Under the pieces are notes generated by a model. That model worked only from the letters and a program-made list of their open reading frames with translations, was not told the DNA's origin and did not search any database. Below, piece by piece: positions 63,347-64,000 of a stretch of DNA of 64,000 nucleotides (the stretch's first letter is position 1; every line of letters starts with the position of its first letter). Position numbers and translations under genes: made by a program. Source of the stretch: Limnohabitans curvus (GTDB lineage Bacteria > Pseudomonadota > Gammaproteobacteria > Burkholderiales > Burkholderiaceae_C); the NCBI RefSeq assembly GCF_003063475.1, contig NZ_NESP01000001.1:2046001-2110000 (forward strand), written 5' to 3'.

Positions 63347-64000
63347 TTAAAACCACCAAGCCACCGCTTGCGGAATCACCACCGCACCCACAATGCCGTG
63401 CAAGCCCATACCCAGGCTGGCGTAGGCGCCTGCTTCGGGGTGTACGCTGAAAGCGCGTGAGGTGCCTATGCCGTGTGCCGCTACGCCTAAGGCAAAACCG
63501 CGTTGCCACCATGCGGTCGCGCGCAAGGCATCCAACACGTAGCGGCCCAGCACGGCGCCCAAGATACCGGTGCTCACCGCAAAGATGGCGGTCAAGGTGG
63601 GCGAGGCTTGCACGCGTTCGGCAATACCCATCGCAATGGGCGCGGTGACCGACTTGGCCACCAAGCCGCGCACCAACGATTCGTCCACACCCAACCAACG
63701 CGCCATGCCCACCGCGGTGAACACCGAGGTGACGCCGCCCGCCACCAGCGACAGCAGCAACACGCCCATGCGGCCCTTGAGCGACGCAAAACCTTTGTAG
63801 ATCGGAATGGCCAGCGACACAGTGGCCGTGCCCAGCAAGAAGTGCACAAACTGCGCGCCCTCGAAATATTTGGCATACGGCATGTCGAGCACGCTGATGC
63901 TGAACGTGACCACCACCACCGCAATCAACACAGGGTTGGCCAGCGGGTTGCGCTGGCTGCGCTCGTACAGCGTGAGGCCCAGCAAATACGCGCTCAGCGT
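63347..64000 (-). CDS. LrgB/CidB-family membrane protein (5' end outside window)
   Basis: 217 residues are visible and the reading frame stays open to the window edge, so the N-terminus is missing. Multiple helices and the LrgB core are seen: AKSVTAPIAMGIAERVQASPTLTAIFAVSTGILGA and [18 protein letters not shown] followed by ASLGMGLHGIVGA. Members are linked to murein hydrolase export control or glycolate transport. It converges with modC, three bases apart. LrgA, if present, would lie outside the window. Confidence 0.9.
   Translation of the reverse strand, partial: TLSAYLLGLTLYERSQRNPLANPVLIAVVVVTFSISVLDMPYAKYFEGAQFVHFLLGTATVSLAIPIYKGFASLKGRMGVLLLSLVAGGVTSVFTAVGMARWLGVDESLVRGLVAKSVTAPIAMGIAERVQASPTLTAIFAVSTGILGAVLGRYVLDALRATAWWQRGFALGVAAHGIGTSRAFSVHPEAGAYASLGMGLHGIVGAVVIPQAVAWWF

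Overview
The window looks like chromosomal DNA of a betaproteobacterium in the Burkholderiales, most likely a Comamonadaceae-type freshwater organism of the Limnohabitans/Rhodoferax kind. This is inferred from three Bug/TctC-type periplasmic binding proteins, a class-I tartrate dehydratase pair, membrane-bound PuuD-type urate oxidation and the overall codon style. I see no rRNA, tRNA, CRISPR array, integrase or transposase. Most of the sequence is closely packed operons.

Left end (1-4252): a TonB gene cut by the window edge, a bactofilin, an orphan ParA-type ATPase, a small FlaG-like protein, and acetyl-CoA synthetase.

Defence/repair locus (4389-18330): the most striking region. recC-recB-recD run straight into three genes that I recognise as ZorA (MotA/TolQ-like proton channel with a long tail), ZorB (MotB/OmpA-like stator) and ZorC (EH_Signature). 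All six read the same way with 4-bp overlaps or 15-18 bp gaps. No ZorD or ZorE effector is present. This suggests a Zorya-type membrane motor coupled to RecBCD in place of a dedicated effector nuclease. A lipoprotein gene and an AT-rich gene resembling abortive-infection/DUF2971-type proteins lie just upstream.

Carboxylate region (18353-28133): a LysR regulator faces bug-ttdA-ttdB (probably tartrate use). Two more Bug proteins and a UTRA-type GntR regulator face an amidohydrolase. An FCD-type GntR regulator, with a classic TGGT-N3-ACCA operator, faces an L-lactate permease.

Ion-channel region (29587-36278): four voltage-gated-like channel genes together with three small membrane proteins. 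Two channels carry two voltage-sensor domains in front of one canonical K+ pore. The other two have single sensors and altered filters (SGYGN, SGWGN). All four end in a similar acidic helical module. I know of no described system like this.

Transport operon (36691-42025): antiporter, DapB-like reductase, SulP transporter and ABC exporter.

Purine catabolism region (42052-63343): xanthine dehydrogenase XdhABC, membrane urate oxidase PuuD, hydroxyisourate hydrolase, a fused OHCU decarboxylase-allantoate amidohydrolase, allantoinase PuuE, an NCS2 permease, a D-amino-acid-dehydrogenase-like flavoprotein and a GntR regulator, followed by the molybdate transporter ModABC. A palindrome of the form TTGTATACAA recurs upstream of six transcription units, including an ABC importer of unknown substrate, and so outlines a regulon. 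A pair of hairpins with mutually complementary loops lies between the permease and the hydrolase operon. The window ends inside an LrgB-family gene.
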